A stretch of DNA of 64,000 bases from JAHEFU01 sp041395205. GTDB lineage: Bacteria; 4484-113; JAFGCY01. The notes beneath the pieces were generated by a model. It did no database searches and was not told the DNA's origin. It worked only from the letters and a program-made list of their open reading frames with translations. Positions 8,792 to 18,845 of the stretch are shown piece after piece. The DNA lies in contig JAWLAZ010000001.1 in assembly GCA_041395205.1 (NCBI GenBank), positions 558,001 to 622,000 of the forward strand, read 5' to 3'. A program made the translations under genes and the position numbers. Positions within the stretch are counted from its first letter, which is position 1. Each line of letters opens with the position of its first letter.

Positions 8792-10594
8792 TCAGTCAGC
8801 CGACTGTCTATTGCCTTCGATCTGCTCTATCGCTTTGTCCAGCCGCTCAAGCAGGTGTGGATTGATCCGTTCGCGGATCTCATGCAGCAGCGGCAGTGCT
8901 TCCGCTGCGGCAGGACCGATTGCCCCGAGTGATTCGATATGTTCCATTGCGTTCTGGCGGAAGCGAGGAACCGCATTCCCGGGGAGATGATGGGACGTGT
9001 AATCCAGCAGATAGCTGCTGCTTTCCTCCAGGGCGTCCATCAGCTCCGGCACCAGCCCGCTGGCCCGCCCGCCGAGGTTCTCAAACACCTGTGGAGCTGC
9101 CCTGCAGTCATTCTCATGTGCCCTAAAGTTCAGGGTCTCACGCAGCCAGGGCTCCAGCAGGTCAGCGTTGTCACCATATGAAAGGGCGATTGCCAGTTCC
9201 GGGCGCTGGTGGCTCCATACCCCCGTGCCATTGCTGAACACCTCCCGAAGGTAGCTGTGGATGCGTGGGTCATCCGGCGAAAGCCGCATCAGAGCCTGCA
9301 TCGCGGCCAGACTCAGCAATTCTCCCTCGCGGGACACTCCGGCCAGATGGTCCAGGATCTCGGCATTGGCAACGCCGAGATCAGCTATAGCAGGGTACAG
9401 CCTGTTCTTCCACTCGTATTCCTCGTCCAGCAGCGGGGACAGCAGCGGCAGTACTTCATCCGCAGCCTCCGGTCCCAGCCGTCCGAGTGCCTTCATGACC
9501 GTCAGCGGCCCCACCGGTGTGATCCTGCCAGGCTCGGGGTATGCATTCACCACGCCACTCTTCGCATACAGCTCCAGCAGTGCCGGCAGTGCAGCAATTG
9601 CCGCCGGCCCGATATGCGCGACGAGTTCGACAGCGGCAATCCGTGCATCCAGGTTGAGGGTTTCATCCGACATGATGACGATCAGCCTGTCAACATGTCC
9701 TGCCAGCACTTCCGGTGGATACAGCAGCAGGGCTTCCTGGGCTTCGCTGACAATCGTGTATTTCCCATCGCCTTCGTACAGCAGCAGCTCAAGCAGGGGA
9801 GTGACAGCCTCAGCACTTCGCTCGCCGAACCTGCCAAGCTGGCGGGCAGCCTCAACGCAGGAGTTAGTTTCAGACGGGTCCAGTCTGGCAAGCAGCATCT
9901 CCAGCATGTCCGGGTGGAAGTAACCCAGCGACATCGTCAGGCTGAGGATCTGCTCCTCGTTGCCCGGATGCAGCCGCCGGCTGTCCAGCAGTGCATCCCT
10001 GAAGCGCTCATGCTGGCTGCGGTCCATGCCATAGCCGGTGATTTCAATGAGCTGCATGTTGTCAATACTGGCAGCCTGCGTCTCCAGCAAACTCAGCAGC
10101 ACGGGCATCCACTGCTCTTCCGGCTGGCGGGCAGCGCTCAGCAGGCTTGCGCAGGCGCAGCGGATCTGCGGCTCGCTGTCATGCGTACCCTCTCTCAGTG
10201 CCTGCAGCGCATCCTCGCGATACAGCAGCATACCGAACAGATGGCAGGCTGCCAACCGCACTTCGAGATCCGGGTCATCGTGAAGGATAGCGCTGACCTC
10301 AGGCAGCATTCCGCCCAGTTCCTCATGCTGGCCGTATGTGCCCAGTCTCCGCAGTGCAGCAATCCGTTCTCTGGCCAGCCCGCTGTCCAGGGACGGCAGC
10401 TCACCGAAGACCGGCCCCCGGTCCTGGGAATAACTTGATCCGTGCGGTCCGGAATCATCCATCATCAGCCCACGCCGTCCGCTGCTGCCGGGCCTGTAGG
10501 TGAAGGGGCTATCCCTGCCGTAGCCGAAGGCAAACAGGATCAGACTGCCTATGCAGACAGCCAGCAGGACCAGCAGCAGACCCCGCAGTTTCAT
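8792..10594 (-). CDS. Membrane-anchored HEAT-repeat protein
   Basis: About 600 residues. The start at 10594 places MKLRGLLLVLLAVCIGSLIL at the N terminus, a signal anchor or signal peptide, with GGAGG upstream. The remainder is a long series of helical HEAT/PBS-lyase-type repeats from about residue 70 (for example LEVRLAACHLFGMLL, PQIRCACASLL, IAAVELVAHIG). No catalytic residues are seen; such solenoids usually bind proteins. It follows the large lipoprotein gene (stop at 10651) by 56 bp in the same direction, so the two may work as an export or surface pair. Function unknown. Confidence 0.88.
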   Translation of the reverse strand: MKLRGLLLVLLAVCIGSLILFAFGYGRDSPFTYRPGSSGRRGLMMDDSGPHGSSYSQDRGPVFGELPSLDSGLARERIAALRRLGTYGQHEELGGMLPEVSAILHDDPDLEVRLAACHLFGMLLYREDALQALREGTHDSEPQIRCACASLLSAARQPEEQWMPVLLSLLETQAASIDNMQLIEITGYGMDRSQHERFRDALLDSRRLHPGNEEQILSLTMSLGYFHPDMLEMLLARLDPSETNSCVEAARQLGRFGERSAEAVTPLLELLLYEGDGKYTIVSEAQEALLLYPPEVLAGHVDRLIVIMSDETLNLDARIAAVELVAHIGPAAIAALPALLELYAKSGVVNAYPEPGRITPVGPLTVMKALGRLGPEAADEVLPLLSPLLDEEYEWKNRLYPAIADLGVANAEILDHLAGVSREGELLSLAAMQALMRLSPDDPRIHSYLREVFSNGTGVWSHQRPELAIALSYGDNADLLEPWLRETLNFRAHENDCRAAPQVFENLGGRASGLVPELMDALEESSSYLLDYTSHHLPGNAVPRFRQNAMEHIESLGAIGPAAAEALPLLHEIRERINPHLLERLDKAIEQIEGNRQSAD

Positions 10595-10650
10595 ACCAAT
10601 CAGACCTCCGCTTCCGTTTCCGGTTCCATGCTGGCACACCAGTGATGCTG

Positions 10651-13600
10651 CTAGCTGCCGCCGATGCGCGTGATGCGGAATAATGAAGGTGGCCAGCTTG
10701 ACACGACTCTCCGGGAGACGATCACCAGGCTGCCGTCATCATCCATGGCCATGTTGGCATCCTCACGTTCGTCATCGGCAATCTCCCAGAGAATGCTGCC
10801 TGAACCATCCAATGCCATGAAGCGGTCACGGCCGCGCTCATTGATCATCACCTCATATTGCAGGAACATGTTCCCGGCACTGTCCGCAATGCAGCTGCGG
10901 ACCCAACTTGCGCCGGGAGGCTGGACCGTGAGATCGAAAAGACCCAGCGGGCTGACGCGCCGCATGCTGTTGACATCGTCCTGGACAATCGCCCTGCCGG
11001 AATTGTCCGTTGCCAGCACCAGCAGTCTGGTGTCGCCGCTGCTGTGCCAGAGCAGGTTGCCGTCCGCGCTGAGGGCGTAAAGAGCTGACTGCGCATTCTC
11101 CTGGTCGGGGCCGCCTTCCAGGAATCCGAGATTGGCATTGAGCCAGACAGTTCCATCCGGTCCGGCCACGATGCTAGCCACGCTGGTGCTCCAGTAGGGT
11201 TCGTTCCAGAGTTCGTTGCCAGCGGCATCCAGGCAGATAATGCTGCGCTCGATGCTGGGAGGAGGCGGATTGGGACCAGCCCCGATCTCTCCCGGGCCGT
11301 CAGGCGGCTGTGGAGGGTCACTCCTGACGTTGGTGCTGAAGTAGAGATTCCCCTGGGGGCCTTCCACCATGTATCCGGCAGGGGAGAAATCGCTGAATGG
11401 GAAATCCCAGAAGATGTTGCCATTCTGCTCCATGCGCGAGACGGAGTGGTAACGTACCAGCAGCAGGTCCCCGTTGCCGGCCATGTTCACGTAACGCAGG
11501 TCCGTCAACTCAGCTTCATCAATAAGCAGGCCATTGCTGCTGATCCTCACGCTGTTGGCAAGATAGCCCAGTCCGAACAGGCTGCCGTCATCAAGCACGA
11601 CAGGTGTGCCGTTCAGTCGCGAGTATGCCCATCGGAACCTGTCACTTCCGTCAATTGCCAGGGTGATCTCACCGGAGCCGGAATAGATGCTGCCTGCACT
11701 GCCCAGTACCAGTGCGCGGTTCATGTGGGTCGTATCCTCATGCGTCATCTTTATCTCATGCTCGCTGTAGCTGCCAAGCTGAGTCGGACCTGCAAATGAA
11801 GAAAGTCTGCTGTTGCCGGGATTGCCAGCATGGCTGCGCCAGCTGGCAGCGCCGCTGTCTCCCGTTCCCCGTGCCAGCCAGCCGGATGCGTGGCTGTTGC
11901 TGCTATCACCTGCTCCCCTCACGGCACGGACATAGTATTCATGCTCAATCCAGTCAGTGAGTTCAGTGTCCGTCCACGATATTGCTTCGCCTAATTCCGC
12001 GATCAGTGCATGGTCGTTGGGAATGTCACGCCAGATCCGGTAGCCGGTGGCATAGTACACGGGCTCCCAGCTCAGCTCTACGCGATCACTGAATTCTCCC
12101 TGGCTGGCAGTCAGGTTCAGCGGCTGATCCAGCTTCCAGTCCGGGTCGGCTGGTATCGATGCCGGTGCATTCCCGGCACGATTGACAGCGGTCACGGTGT
12201 ACTGAATCAATGAACTGGGGTCTGGGGCATCAATCAGCTCCACCTCCAGGCTGTGCCCTGGCACTTCCGCAAGCGGGTCGGAATTGCCAACACGATGAAT
12301 GATGTATGAATCAGCTCCGTTGCTGGCTTCCCATTTCAGCTCCAGCTCCAGATGGTCGCTTCGTCCCCTGGCATTGGCACGAGTGATGACAACCTGCTGC
12401 GGTGGATTGCCACTCAGTGGTCCGCCGATTGCCAGCAGCCCGTCCGACTTTGTCAGCAGCACCGTCTGGCCGGGATAGGGCACCGGTCTGCTCATTGCCT
12501 TGCCATCACAGTTCAGGCGCCAGTTCTCCGTCCCATCCGCCGCCATGCTGATCAGTGAATTGTCCAGATCGGGATAGGGCCAGGTGTTGTAATAGGGACT
12601 GAAACTGAGTAAGGCATTGCCATCACTGTCGCAGCTTATCCCGTTGTTGATCACACTGCGGGGCAACTTGCTGAACTCAAGCTTGTCAGTGAAGTTGCTG
12701 CGCACCAGTCTGTTGCCATAATCCTGGGAGCTGATGTCGAAGATGATGGAGCCCCCCGGCGCGGAGCAGAAAGCTCCGCCATAGTATTCATGCATCAGGT
12801 CCTGGTTGAATGAAAGCAGATTGACTGGCCAGGCGATTAGCTGCGATTCGTCAAGAGGCTGGCCCACGGCACCGGAGATTTCTCCCGAGCCATAGTACAG
12901 AGCTTCGCTGGCTTGGTATTCATCGCCATTGAGATCCTTGAACGGTGTTTCCTGTACCATCAGCCCTGTGGGGCCATTGTTGATCTGGTGGTCGGATTGT
13001 TCGACAAGCGTCCCATCCGCATCCAGCATCAGCAGGCCCGCTTCCCGCCGGAAATGGATCCGCCCCCGGCTGTCAAGCGCCGGGCCGTCGAGGATCGCTG
13101 AGCCGCTTTCGTGCCGCCACTGCTCCGTGCCGTCCGGTGCCAGTGCCAGCACTGTCCCTGTCTGGTTGCCAAACAGGATCGTGCCGTCATCCGCCATGCC
13201 GATGTCGCCGCTGATCGCTGCACTCGTGCTCACTGCTGCCGGGGTGGCGTACACCCACCTTCCCGTGCCGTCGCCATTCAGCGCGTGCAGGCCGAGGCTG
13301 TCACCGATGTAGATCACACCCCCGCTGTCATACACGGGTTGAACATTCCCCGGATCCTCCAGCGGATACTCCCACCAGATATGCCCGGTCTCTGGCCCGG
13401 GCAGCGTTGACAGGCCGCTGTTCCGCACATCGTGGTTGGCCTTCCACCAGTCACCGCGCTGCGAGCCTGCCTCAACCTGCTGGCCGCTGTCATTCGCCAG
13501 GCCCTCATGCCGCACACCGCCGCTGTCCAGCCGCCAGGGGACGACGTAGTAGTAGCGCCCCGCATCGCCCGCCGGCAGCTCATGGCTGATCGCCGGCCAG

Positions 13601-14199
13601 CCGCCGCCCGCATTCCGCAGCGTTGCCAGCGCGAACTCCGCCAGCACTTCCGCATTGCTGTGCGCTTCATCCGTCGCCATGTACAGCGTGTAGCCATCCA
13701 CGCGCGTGCCGAAGTTCTGCCCGATCGGCGAGACGTCGCCGATCCCGATCTCCCCGTTGCCATCCCCGTCCGCGACCTGCGCCTCCTCCCAGCCGGGATC
13801 AGCCTCGCGCATCCCGTAGTAGCGGCCCAGCACGCTCAGGTCGCTGATCCCCGTTTCCAGGTTCAGCTCGTAGTCGCCGTGGTTGCGGTAGGTCCAGTCG
13901 AACTGCAGGCCGCTGTCAATCACGCTCACTCTGAAGTCGCGCACCTGGATGAAGCTGTTCTGCGCATACGGCGCGGCCTTGGATGATTCACGGACCCGCG
14001 CCAGTTCCGCATAGAGATCCAGCCACAGCTCCTGTGGAATCTCTCCTGCGGCGCCATCAGCCGCTCCAGGCTGATCGTGGCCCAGGCCCGGCCCGGCTTG
14101 TGTCAGCGCAGTCCGGCCCGGCCCGGATCCCGCGCAGGCTCCGAGCAGCACTGCGCACGCGATCGCGGCAACACTATGGATGCGGTGCAAGTTCCCCAC
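10651..14199 (-). CDS. Dockerin-like/FN3/propeller lipoprotein
   Basis: About 1182 residues. The start is GTG at 14199 with GGAGG 8 nt upstream. The signal peptide ends LLGAC, a lipoprotein box. Residues about 105-170 hold two EF-hand-like units, the second with DGDGNGEIGIGDVSPIGQNFG, resembling type I dockerin halves. A first PQQ-type propeller follows at about 290-600 (DGTILFGNQTGTVLALAPDG). Two FN3-like domains lie at about 600-780 (VVITRANARGRS, LTASQGEFSDRVELSWEPV), and a second propeller runs to the C terminus. The same plan occurs in the lipoprotein at 31292-34726. Probably calcium-stabilised and surface-exposed; partner unknown. The HEAT-repeat gene lies directly downstream. Confidence 0.92.
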   Translation of the reverse strand: MGNLHRIHSVAAIACAVLLGACAGSGPGRTALTQAGPGLGHDQPGAADGAAGEIPQELWLDLYAELARVRESSKAAPYAQNSFIQVRDFRVSVIDSGLQFDWTYRNHGDYELNLETGISDLSVLGRYYGMREADPGWEEAQVADGDGNGEIGIGDVSPIGQNFGTRVDGYTLYMATDEAHSNAEVLAEFALATLRNAGGGWPAISHELPAGDAGRYYYVVPWRLDSGGVRHEGLANDSGQQVEAGSQRGDWWKANHDVRNSGLSTLPGPETGHIWWEYPLEDPGNVQPVYDSGGVIYIGDSLGLHALNGDGTGRWVYATPAAVSTSAAISGDIGMADDGTILFGNQTGTVLALAPDGTEQWRHESGSAILDGPALDSRGRIHFRREAGLLMLDADGTLVEQSDHQINNGPTGLMVQETPFKDLNGDEYQASEALYYGSGEISGAVGQPLDESQLIAWPVNLLSFNQDLMHEYYGGAFCSAPGGSIIFDISSQDYGNRLVRSNFTDKLEFSKLPRSVINNGISCDSDGNALLSFSPYYNTWPYPDLDNSLISMAADGTENWRLNCDGKAMSRPVPYPGQTVLLTKSDGLLAIGGPLSGNPPQQVVITRANARGRSDHLELELKWEASNGADSYIIHRVGNSDPLAEVPGHSLEVELIDAPDPSSLIQYTVTAVNRAGNAPASIPADPDWKLDQPLNLTASQGEFSDRVELSWEPVYYATGYRIWRDIPNDHALIAELGEAISWTDTELTDWIEHEYYVRAVRGAGDSSNSHASGWLARGTGDSGAASWRSHAGNPGNSRLSSFAGPTQLGSYSEHEIKMTHEDTTHMNRALVLGSAGSIYSGSGEITLAIDGSDRFRWAYSRLNGTPVVLDDGSLFGLGYLANSVRISSNGLLIDEAELTDLRYVNMAGNGDLLLVRYHSVSRMEQNGNIFWDFPFSDFSPAGYMVEGPQGNLYFSTNVRSDPPQPPDGPGEIGAGPNPPPPSIERSIICLDAAGNELWNEPYWSTSVASIVAGPDGTVWLNANLGFLEGGPDQENAQSALYALSADGNLLWHSSGDTRLLVLATDNSGRAIVQDDVNSMRRVSPLGLFDLTVQPPGASWVRSCIADSAGNMFLQYEVMINERGRDRFMALDGSGSILWEIADDEREDANMAMDDDGSLVIVSRRVVSSWPPSLFRITRIGGS

Positions 14200-14403
14200 C
14201 TGTCTATCCTCCGAATGTCCCTACAGCGGTCCGGCGCAGCCCGCTGGGCGGCACCGGTAAAGACACCCCGTGCATCTTCTGCACGTCAGAACCAGTGCTG
14301 AAAGCATAACAGGCCCGCGCAGAGAGCGCAATCATTACCGCAGCACCATTGCTCTCTCCATGCACTTCCCTGCCGCAATGATTCAGCGGCCCCGGGCATT
14401 GGA

Positions 14404-14409
14404 CATAAT
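14404..14409 (+). promoter_or_regulatory. -10 box (CATAAT) for a leaderless transcript
   Basis: CATAAT lies exactly 6 nt before the GTG start at 14416 and there is no Shine-Dalgarno. Transcription would begin at about the start codon. No recognisable -35 lies at 17 bp. Confidence 0.5.
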
Positions 14410-14415
14410 AGGTAT

Positions 14416-15195
14416 GTGGATAGTAAGCAAGTGCAGCCGCCTCAGGGGCCCAGCCGGCTGCAGAAATTCCTGTTCTGCTTCCTGCTCGTGGCAGGCATCC
14501 TGCTGTTCACATTCGAACTGATCCTCATGCCCCAGCTCGACAATCGCCTCGAATCCGCCGTGCGCCGCGAGTTCCATCTCGCCGGGGATGCCCAGGTGCG
14601 GATCCGCCGCGGCAGCCTGGCCTGCACCCTGCGCGGCTATCTGCCCGCCTTCAGCGTGGACAGCGCCTCCGCCGTGATCGACGATCTGGCCGTCAGCGAC
14701 CTGCACTTCGAGGCCCGTGGCATCGACTTCAACATGCGCGGGATCATGCGTGGCGAGAAGGCCCGGCTCAGCGATCTCGAGCATGCCTCCCTCAGCATCA
14801 GCGTCGCCGAGGCCGAGCTGCAGCAGCGCCTGGCCCCGCTGATCGAGGCCGAGGGCCTGCTCGAGCCGCAGCTCAGCATCGAGGCGGACGGCGTCAAGCT
14901 CACTGGCAAGAAGAAGAACAAGCTCTTCGGCAAGGTCAAGCTCGGGGCCAAGGGCCGCTTCACGGCGGACGGCTCGCCGCAGGTCAGCTTCCAGCTGCGC
15001 GAACTGGAGCTCGGGGTCGCCAACATCGGCGTGAGCGGGCTGGGCCTGGAATTCGACGAGGCCCTGCCGGTGCTCGACATGGGCGGCTTCGCGGGCGACA
15101 TCAGCGTGGACAGTGTCAGCACCAGCCCCGGCCAGCTGCATGTCAGCGCGCATACGGGCCGCAGCTCCTCCCAGGCCTCCGCTGCCACCCCCTGA
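14416..15195 (+). CDS. DUF2993 (LmeA-like) membrane-anchored protein
   Basis: About 259 residues. A cytoplasmic N-terminal tail is followed by one hydrophobic segment (FLFCFLLVAGILLFTFELIL, about 18-38) and an extracytoplasmic domain. That domain begins LMPQLDNRLESAVRREF, the typical opening of DUF2993/LmeA proteins, and continues as beta-rich repeats with a short charged loop (GKKKNKLFGKVKLG). LmeA-type proteins bind lipids in the periplasm or cell envelope; this assignment is from sequence feel, not from search. GTG 14416 lacks a Shine-Dalgarno but follows a -10 box at the leaderless distance. The C terminus is low-complexity Ser/Ala. Confidence 0.75.
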   Translation: MDSKQVQPPQGPSRLQKFLFCFLLVAGILLFTFELILMPQLDNRLESAVRREFHLAGDAQVRIRRGSLACTLRGYLPAFSVDSASAVIDDLAVSDLHFEARGIDFNMRGIMRGEKARLSDLEHASLSISVAEAELQQRLAPLIEAEGLLEPQLSIEADGVKLTGKKKNKLFGKVKLGAKGRFTADGSPQVSFQLRELELGVANIGVSGLGLEFDEALPVLDMGGFAGDISVDSVSTSPGQLHVSAHTGRSSSQASAATP

Positions 15196-15364
15196 CGCCC
15201 GCTCACTCATGCCCCGCCAGACTGATACGGCTTCTCAACTGCGAGTTCATCCAGCGCTAACGGGAACTTGACCACGCCCGGCCCCGTTCTGCATAGAATC
15301 TCATGCAGGACAGGCCCCCCACAGTCCCGGCCATGCTACTTGTTCGCGTTCATGCAGAGGGCAT

Positions 15365-17104
15365 ATGACACTCAGGAATCGACTCAGCATCATCCTCGCC
15401 GTGACCCTGGCGGTTGCCATCGGCTCCACCTGGACGGTGATCCAGATGAACCGGGCCAACCTGGCCGGCCTCGCGCGCAATGACGAAACCGTCAACGAGG
15501 CGGTCAGGAATGTCAGTGATGAGATCTATCCCTCCCTGCAGGCCTGCAACAGGCTGAAGCTGGCAGTCGTGCAGGTTCAGCAGTGGCTGCAGGACATCTC
15601 CAGCACCCGCGGGCTGGACGGCCTGAATGACGGTTTTGACAACGCTGGGGAATGGGCCGGGATCTTCAGGGAGCAGCTCGCCTTCCTCGAGGAGAACCAG
15701 CCCGGACGCGAGGCCGAACTCGCGGAAATGGGGGAGGCCTTCGATGCCTTCTATGCAACCGGTGTGCGGATGGCGCAGGCCTATGTTGACGAGGGTCCGG
15801 CCGGTGGCAACGCGATCATGGATGAATTCGACCTCGTGGCCGGCAACATCAATGAGATGGCGGAGGCCATGGTGCTTGAACTCGAAGCTGAGTTCGGGGA
15901 GGCGATCAGCGCCGTCACCTCCAACCAGGATGAAGTCAGGCAGCGCAGCCAGGAGATCCAGTGGGCCTCGCTGGCATCCATCGCCCTGCTCTGCCTCGTG
16001 ATCGCGCTGCTGATCAGCACGCTGAAGTCCGTGATCTCACCGGTGTCCCAGCTCTCCCTCGCCGCGCAGGCCATGTCCTCCGGTGACTTCACCCAGGAGC
16101 TGAAGCTCAGCCGGCGCGCGGATGAGATCGGCAGCATGAGCACGGCCTTCCTCGAGATGAAGGACAGCACGGCGCAGATGATCCGCCAGGTCAGTGCCGC
16201 TGCCAGCGCCGTGGCCGGCAGTTCCCAGGAGCTGCTCGCGGGAGCCGAGGAGTCCAGCCGCAGCATCGTGGAGGTCGAACAGAGCATCCAGCAGGTCAGC
16301 AGCGGCACCCAGGCCACCAATGCCCAGCTCGGGGATGCCCAGCACAACATGCGCGAGGCCGCCACCGCGATCGAGGGCGTCAGCCGCGACATCGAGAGCA
16401 TCGCATCCTTCGTGTCTGAGGCCGCCAGCCATGGCGAGACCGGCCGCCGCCAGGCGGGAGAGGCCTCGCAGATGATCAGTGACGCCGCCGGCAGCGTGCA
16501 GGGAACGCTCGCGATCGTCAATGCGCTGGGCGGCAAGACCCGCCAGATCGTGGAGTTCGTCTCGATCATCACGCGCATCGCCGATCAGACAAACCTGCTG
16601 GCCCTGAATGCGGCGATCGAGGCCGCCCGCGCCGGAGATGCGGGCCGCGGCTTCGCGGTCGTCGCGGAGGAAGTGCGCAAGCTGGCGGAGGAGTCCAATG
16701 AGGCCGCCGGCAGCATCACAAGCCTCGTGACCGGCATCGAAGCCGAGATGAACAACATGCAGGAAGCCATCACCCGCAGCGAGAAGCAGGTCAGCGAGGG
16801 CGCGGGTGCCGTGGGCGAGGCCGCCAGCCGGCTCTCGGAGATCGTCAACGGCGTGCATGTGCTCAGCGAGCGCGTGCAGAGCATCAGCGCCGCCGCCGAG
16901 CAGGTCTATGCCACCACGAATGAGGTTGTACAGGTGATGGAGTCCGTGAGCTCGCTCGCCATTGACAATGCGGCCGCCGGCGAGCAGGTGAACAGCGCCA
17001 CGCGCAGGCAGACCGACAGCATCCGCCGGATCTCCGGCAATGCTGACAACCTCGCCGGACTGGCGGGTACGCTGCACGGCCTCGTCAACCGCTTCCGGGT
17101 CTAG
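15365..17104 (+). CDS. Methyl-accepting chemotaxis protein
   Basis: About 579 residues. TM1 at about 8-27, a helical periplasmic sensor of 170 residues resembling a four-helix bundle, TM2 at about 200-220, HAMP at about 220-272, and a long coiled-coil signalling domain. The hairpin tip is intact (IADQTNLLALNAAIEAARAG), continuing into GRGFAVVAEEVRKLAEES, which binds CheA/CheW. GAGGG stands upstream of ATG 15365. No other chemotaxis genes lie nearby, so it is an orphan receptor whose ligand is unknown. Confidence 0.95.
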   Translation: MTLRNRLSIILAVTLAVAIGSTWTVIQMNRANLAGLARNDETVNEAVRNVSDEIYPSLQACNRLKLAVVQVQQWLQDISSTRGLDGLNDGFDNAGEWAGIFREQLAFLEENQPGREAELAEMGEAFDAFYATGVRMAQAYVDEGPAGGNAIMDEFDLVAGNINEMAEAMVLELEAEFGEAISAVTSNQDEVRQRSQEIQWASLASIALLCLVIALLISTLKSVISPVSQLSLAAQAMSSGDFTQELKLSRRADEIGSMSTAFLEMKDSTAQMIRQVSAAASAVAGSSQELLAGAEESSRSIVEVEQSIQQVSSGTQATNAQLGDAQHNMREAATAIEGVSRDIESIASFVSEAASHGETGRRQAGEASQMISDAAGSVQGTLAIVNALGGKTRQIVEFVSIITRIADQTNLLALNAAIEAARAGDAGRGFAVVAEEVRKLAEESNEAAGSITSLVTGIEAEMNNMQEAITRSEKQVSEGAGAVGEAASRLSEIVNGVHVLSERVQSISAAAEQVYATTNEVVQVMESVSSLAIDNAAAGEQVNSATRRQTDSIRRISGNADNLAGLAGTLHGLVNRFRV

Positions 17105-17249
17105 CTGCGCGCCTGAATCCAGGCAGATCCCCGCATCCCCTCCGGTCTGCGCGTCACAGCATGTCACTCACTGCCAGGTCTTCGACGTCCTCATTGGCTC
17201 CTGGCCTCTGTATGCTCTGGACAGCGCCGGTCCACGGCGGGAGTGACGG

Positions 17250-17336
17250 ATGGATGAACACACCGAGTCAAGCATGAATGAGGCTACCGGCCCAGGCCTG
17301 CGCACACGCCTGCAGTCCCTGCATCTCCATCCCTGA
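17250..17336 (+). CDS. Possible 28-residue small protein
   Basis: ATG 17250 is preceded by GGGAG at a 6-nt spacing, and the frame closes with TGA at 17334-17336. The predicted peptide (starting MDEHTESSMNEATG, ending LHLHP) is hydrophilic with no recognisable motif. A strong hairpin lies 33 bp downstream. The ribosome binding site is the only positive evidence; it may be chance. Confidence 0.25.
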   Translation: MDEHTESSMNEATGPGLRTRLQSLHLHP

Positions 17337-17368
17337 ACCCAGTCAACCACCATTTCATCTATCTGTCG

Positions 17369-17392
17369 CCCGGCTGGCACATGCCAGCCGGG
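17369..17392. terminator. Perfect 11-bp inverted repeat, terminator-like without T-run
   Basis: CCCGGCTGGCA at 17369-17379 and TGCCAGCCGGG at 17382-17392 are exact reverse complements about a 2-nt centre. There is no T-run on either side, so it could be a factor-dependent terminator or a repeat-family hairpin. Confidence 0.45.
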
Positions 17393-17468
17393 TGCAGGAT
17401 GAATCAGTCCCGCGGCCGGCGCAGGTCACAGCGCCAGCCCGGATGTTTTAAAAGCCCCGGTTGCGCCA

Positions 17469-17474
17469 TATAAT
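17469..17474 (+). promoter_or_regulatory. -10 box TATAAT, leaderless spacing
   Basis: A consensus TATAAT lies 6 nt before the GTG start at 17481, which has no Shine-Dalgarno. A weak -35 (TTTTAA, 17446-17451) stands 17 bp upstream. The transcript should start at about the GTG itself. Confidence 0.6.
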
Positions 17475-17480
17475 TCGCTG

Positions 17481-18785
17481 GTGCCCGATCAGTCACGGAT
17501 AGTCAGGCTCAATAACCGCAGGCTGCGCGAGCGCATCCAGGAGCTCGGGCTCAAGCAGTGGGCGGTGGCACGCCAGACAGGAGTGGCGCGGCGCACCGTG
17601 ATCCGCTGGATCAACGGCGAGGTCAGCCGCATCACCACCGACAACCTGCAGAATCTGGCCCGGGTCGTCAGCCTCAGCCCGGCGGAACTCTCCACAGAGC
17701 TGCCGCTGGACCAGGCCGCCTCCACCGAGGAGCAGCAGCAGGCCGTGACCTCCATGCTCAGCCAGAGCATGGGCGAGATGTTCCTGCGCTCCGAGAACTA
17801 CAGCGCCTACGAACAGATGCTCAATGCCCTGCGCCATCCCGGGATCTCGATGCAGCAGCTGGCAAGCATCTACCTGCACATGATGGCGGCGGCGGCGATG
17901 CAGCATGAATTCGCCCGGGCCCGGGAGCATGGCCGGCAGTGCATCGCCTGTGCCGAGCGCTGCCAGCATCGCAAGATGGAATTCACCGCGCGCATCAATC
18001 TCGCGATCATCCACAGCGAAACGGGGCTGGTTTCGCTCATGCATGATGAGCTGGAAACCCTGATGGCGATGATGGAGAGCCAGAACCACAAGGACAATTT
18101 CGGGGCCCTGCATCTCAACCTGGCCCGGGCCTGCCGCCTGATGGCCGAACCGGCCCGCGCCACCCGCTTCGCGATCGACGCCATGCAGCACTACGGTGCC
18201 AGCCGCGACCACATGACCTATGTTGAGTCACTGGTACTGGTGGCGATCATCTGCATGGACCTCGGTGCCGTGGAGCTGGCACTGGAATACCTGGCACTCG
18301 CGCAGCGGCGTGCCGAACGCGAGAATCTCGCAGTCTGGCACCCGCCGGTCCGCCTGCGGCAGATGGAAGCCGAAAGCGGCCTCGGGACGGAGCTATCCGC
18401 TGCGGAAGTGCTGGCCGTGCTGGAGCGCTACGACGAAATCGTCTATGTGCCGATCGACTGCTACCACGCTGCAGTGCGCGCCCTGCATCAGTCCGGACAG
18501 GCTCCGCTGGCGGTGCAGGTGATTGACCGCGGGCTGGGGCGGCAGTGGATCCGCCCCCAGGAGAAGGCCATGCTGCACCTGGAACTGGCGATCATCCGGC
18601 ACCGCGCAGGTAACGTGGAGCTGTTCGCCCAGCCGGCCCGGCTGGCGGCGGAGATCTTCGGCAACTGCGGGATGCATACCCGCGCTGACAGCGCCCTGCG
18701 CTTCGCGGAGACAGGTGAGGAGCCGCGCAGCCGCAGCAATGAGGGCCTGCTCGGCATGCTGCGCGAGGCCCTGCCTCAGGCCTGA
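17481..18785 (+). CDS. XRE-type HTH regulator with TPR-like helical domain
   Basis: About 434 residues. An N-terminal Cro/C1-type helix-turn-helix spans about residues 10-72 (LRERIQELGLKQWAVARQTG, RRTVIRWINGE). About 340 residues of paired helices follow, typical of TPR-like sensor domains (for example ARAREHGRQCIACAERC and ALEYLALAQRRAE). Regulators of this plan often respond to peptides or protein partners; that is family knowledge, not shown here. The GTG start follows a TATAAT at the leaderless distance. Next on the same strand is the PKD lipoprotein at 18922, behind its own AT-rich promoter-like block. Confidence 0.88.
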   Translation: MPDQSRIVRLNNRRLRERIQELGLKQWAVARQTGVARRTVIRWINGEVSRITTDNLQNLARVVSLSPAELSTELPLDQAASTEEQQQAVTSMLSQSMGEMFLRSENYSAYEQMLNALRHPGISMQQLASIYLHMMAAAAMQHEFARAREHGRQCIACAERCQHRKMEFTARINLAIIHSETGLVSLMHDELETLMAMMESQNHKDNFGALHLNLARACRLMAEPARATRFAIDAMQHYGASRDHMTYVESLVLVAIICMDLGAVELALEYLALAQRRAERENLAVWHPPVRLRQMEAESGLGTELSAAEVLAVLERYDEIVYVPIDCYHAAVRALHQSGQAPLAVQVIDRGLGRQWIRPQEKAMLHLELAIIRHRAGNVELFAQPARLAAEIFGNCGMHTRADSALRFAETGEEPRSRSNEGLLGMLREALPQA

Positions 18786-18845
18786 GCTTTGTTCGCCACT
18801 CCCGCAGAACCAGCCAGCCTGCAGTAAATACAGATATATAAGGTA

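Larger units (their letters stand above)
17105..17480. other. Intergenic stretch with a possible micro-ORF and a hairpin
   Basis: Between the chemoreceptor and the XRE-TPR regulator. It holds a 28-codon ORF at 17250-17336, a perfect 11-bp hairpin at 17369-17392 and the -10 box of the next gene. I see no tRNA, transposon or larger gene. Confidence 0.6.

Noticed and set aside
9209..10438. 409-codon plus-strand ORF
   Set aside because: Antisense to the HEAT-repeat gene; Gln/Arg/His-rich shadow.
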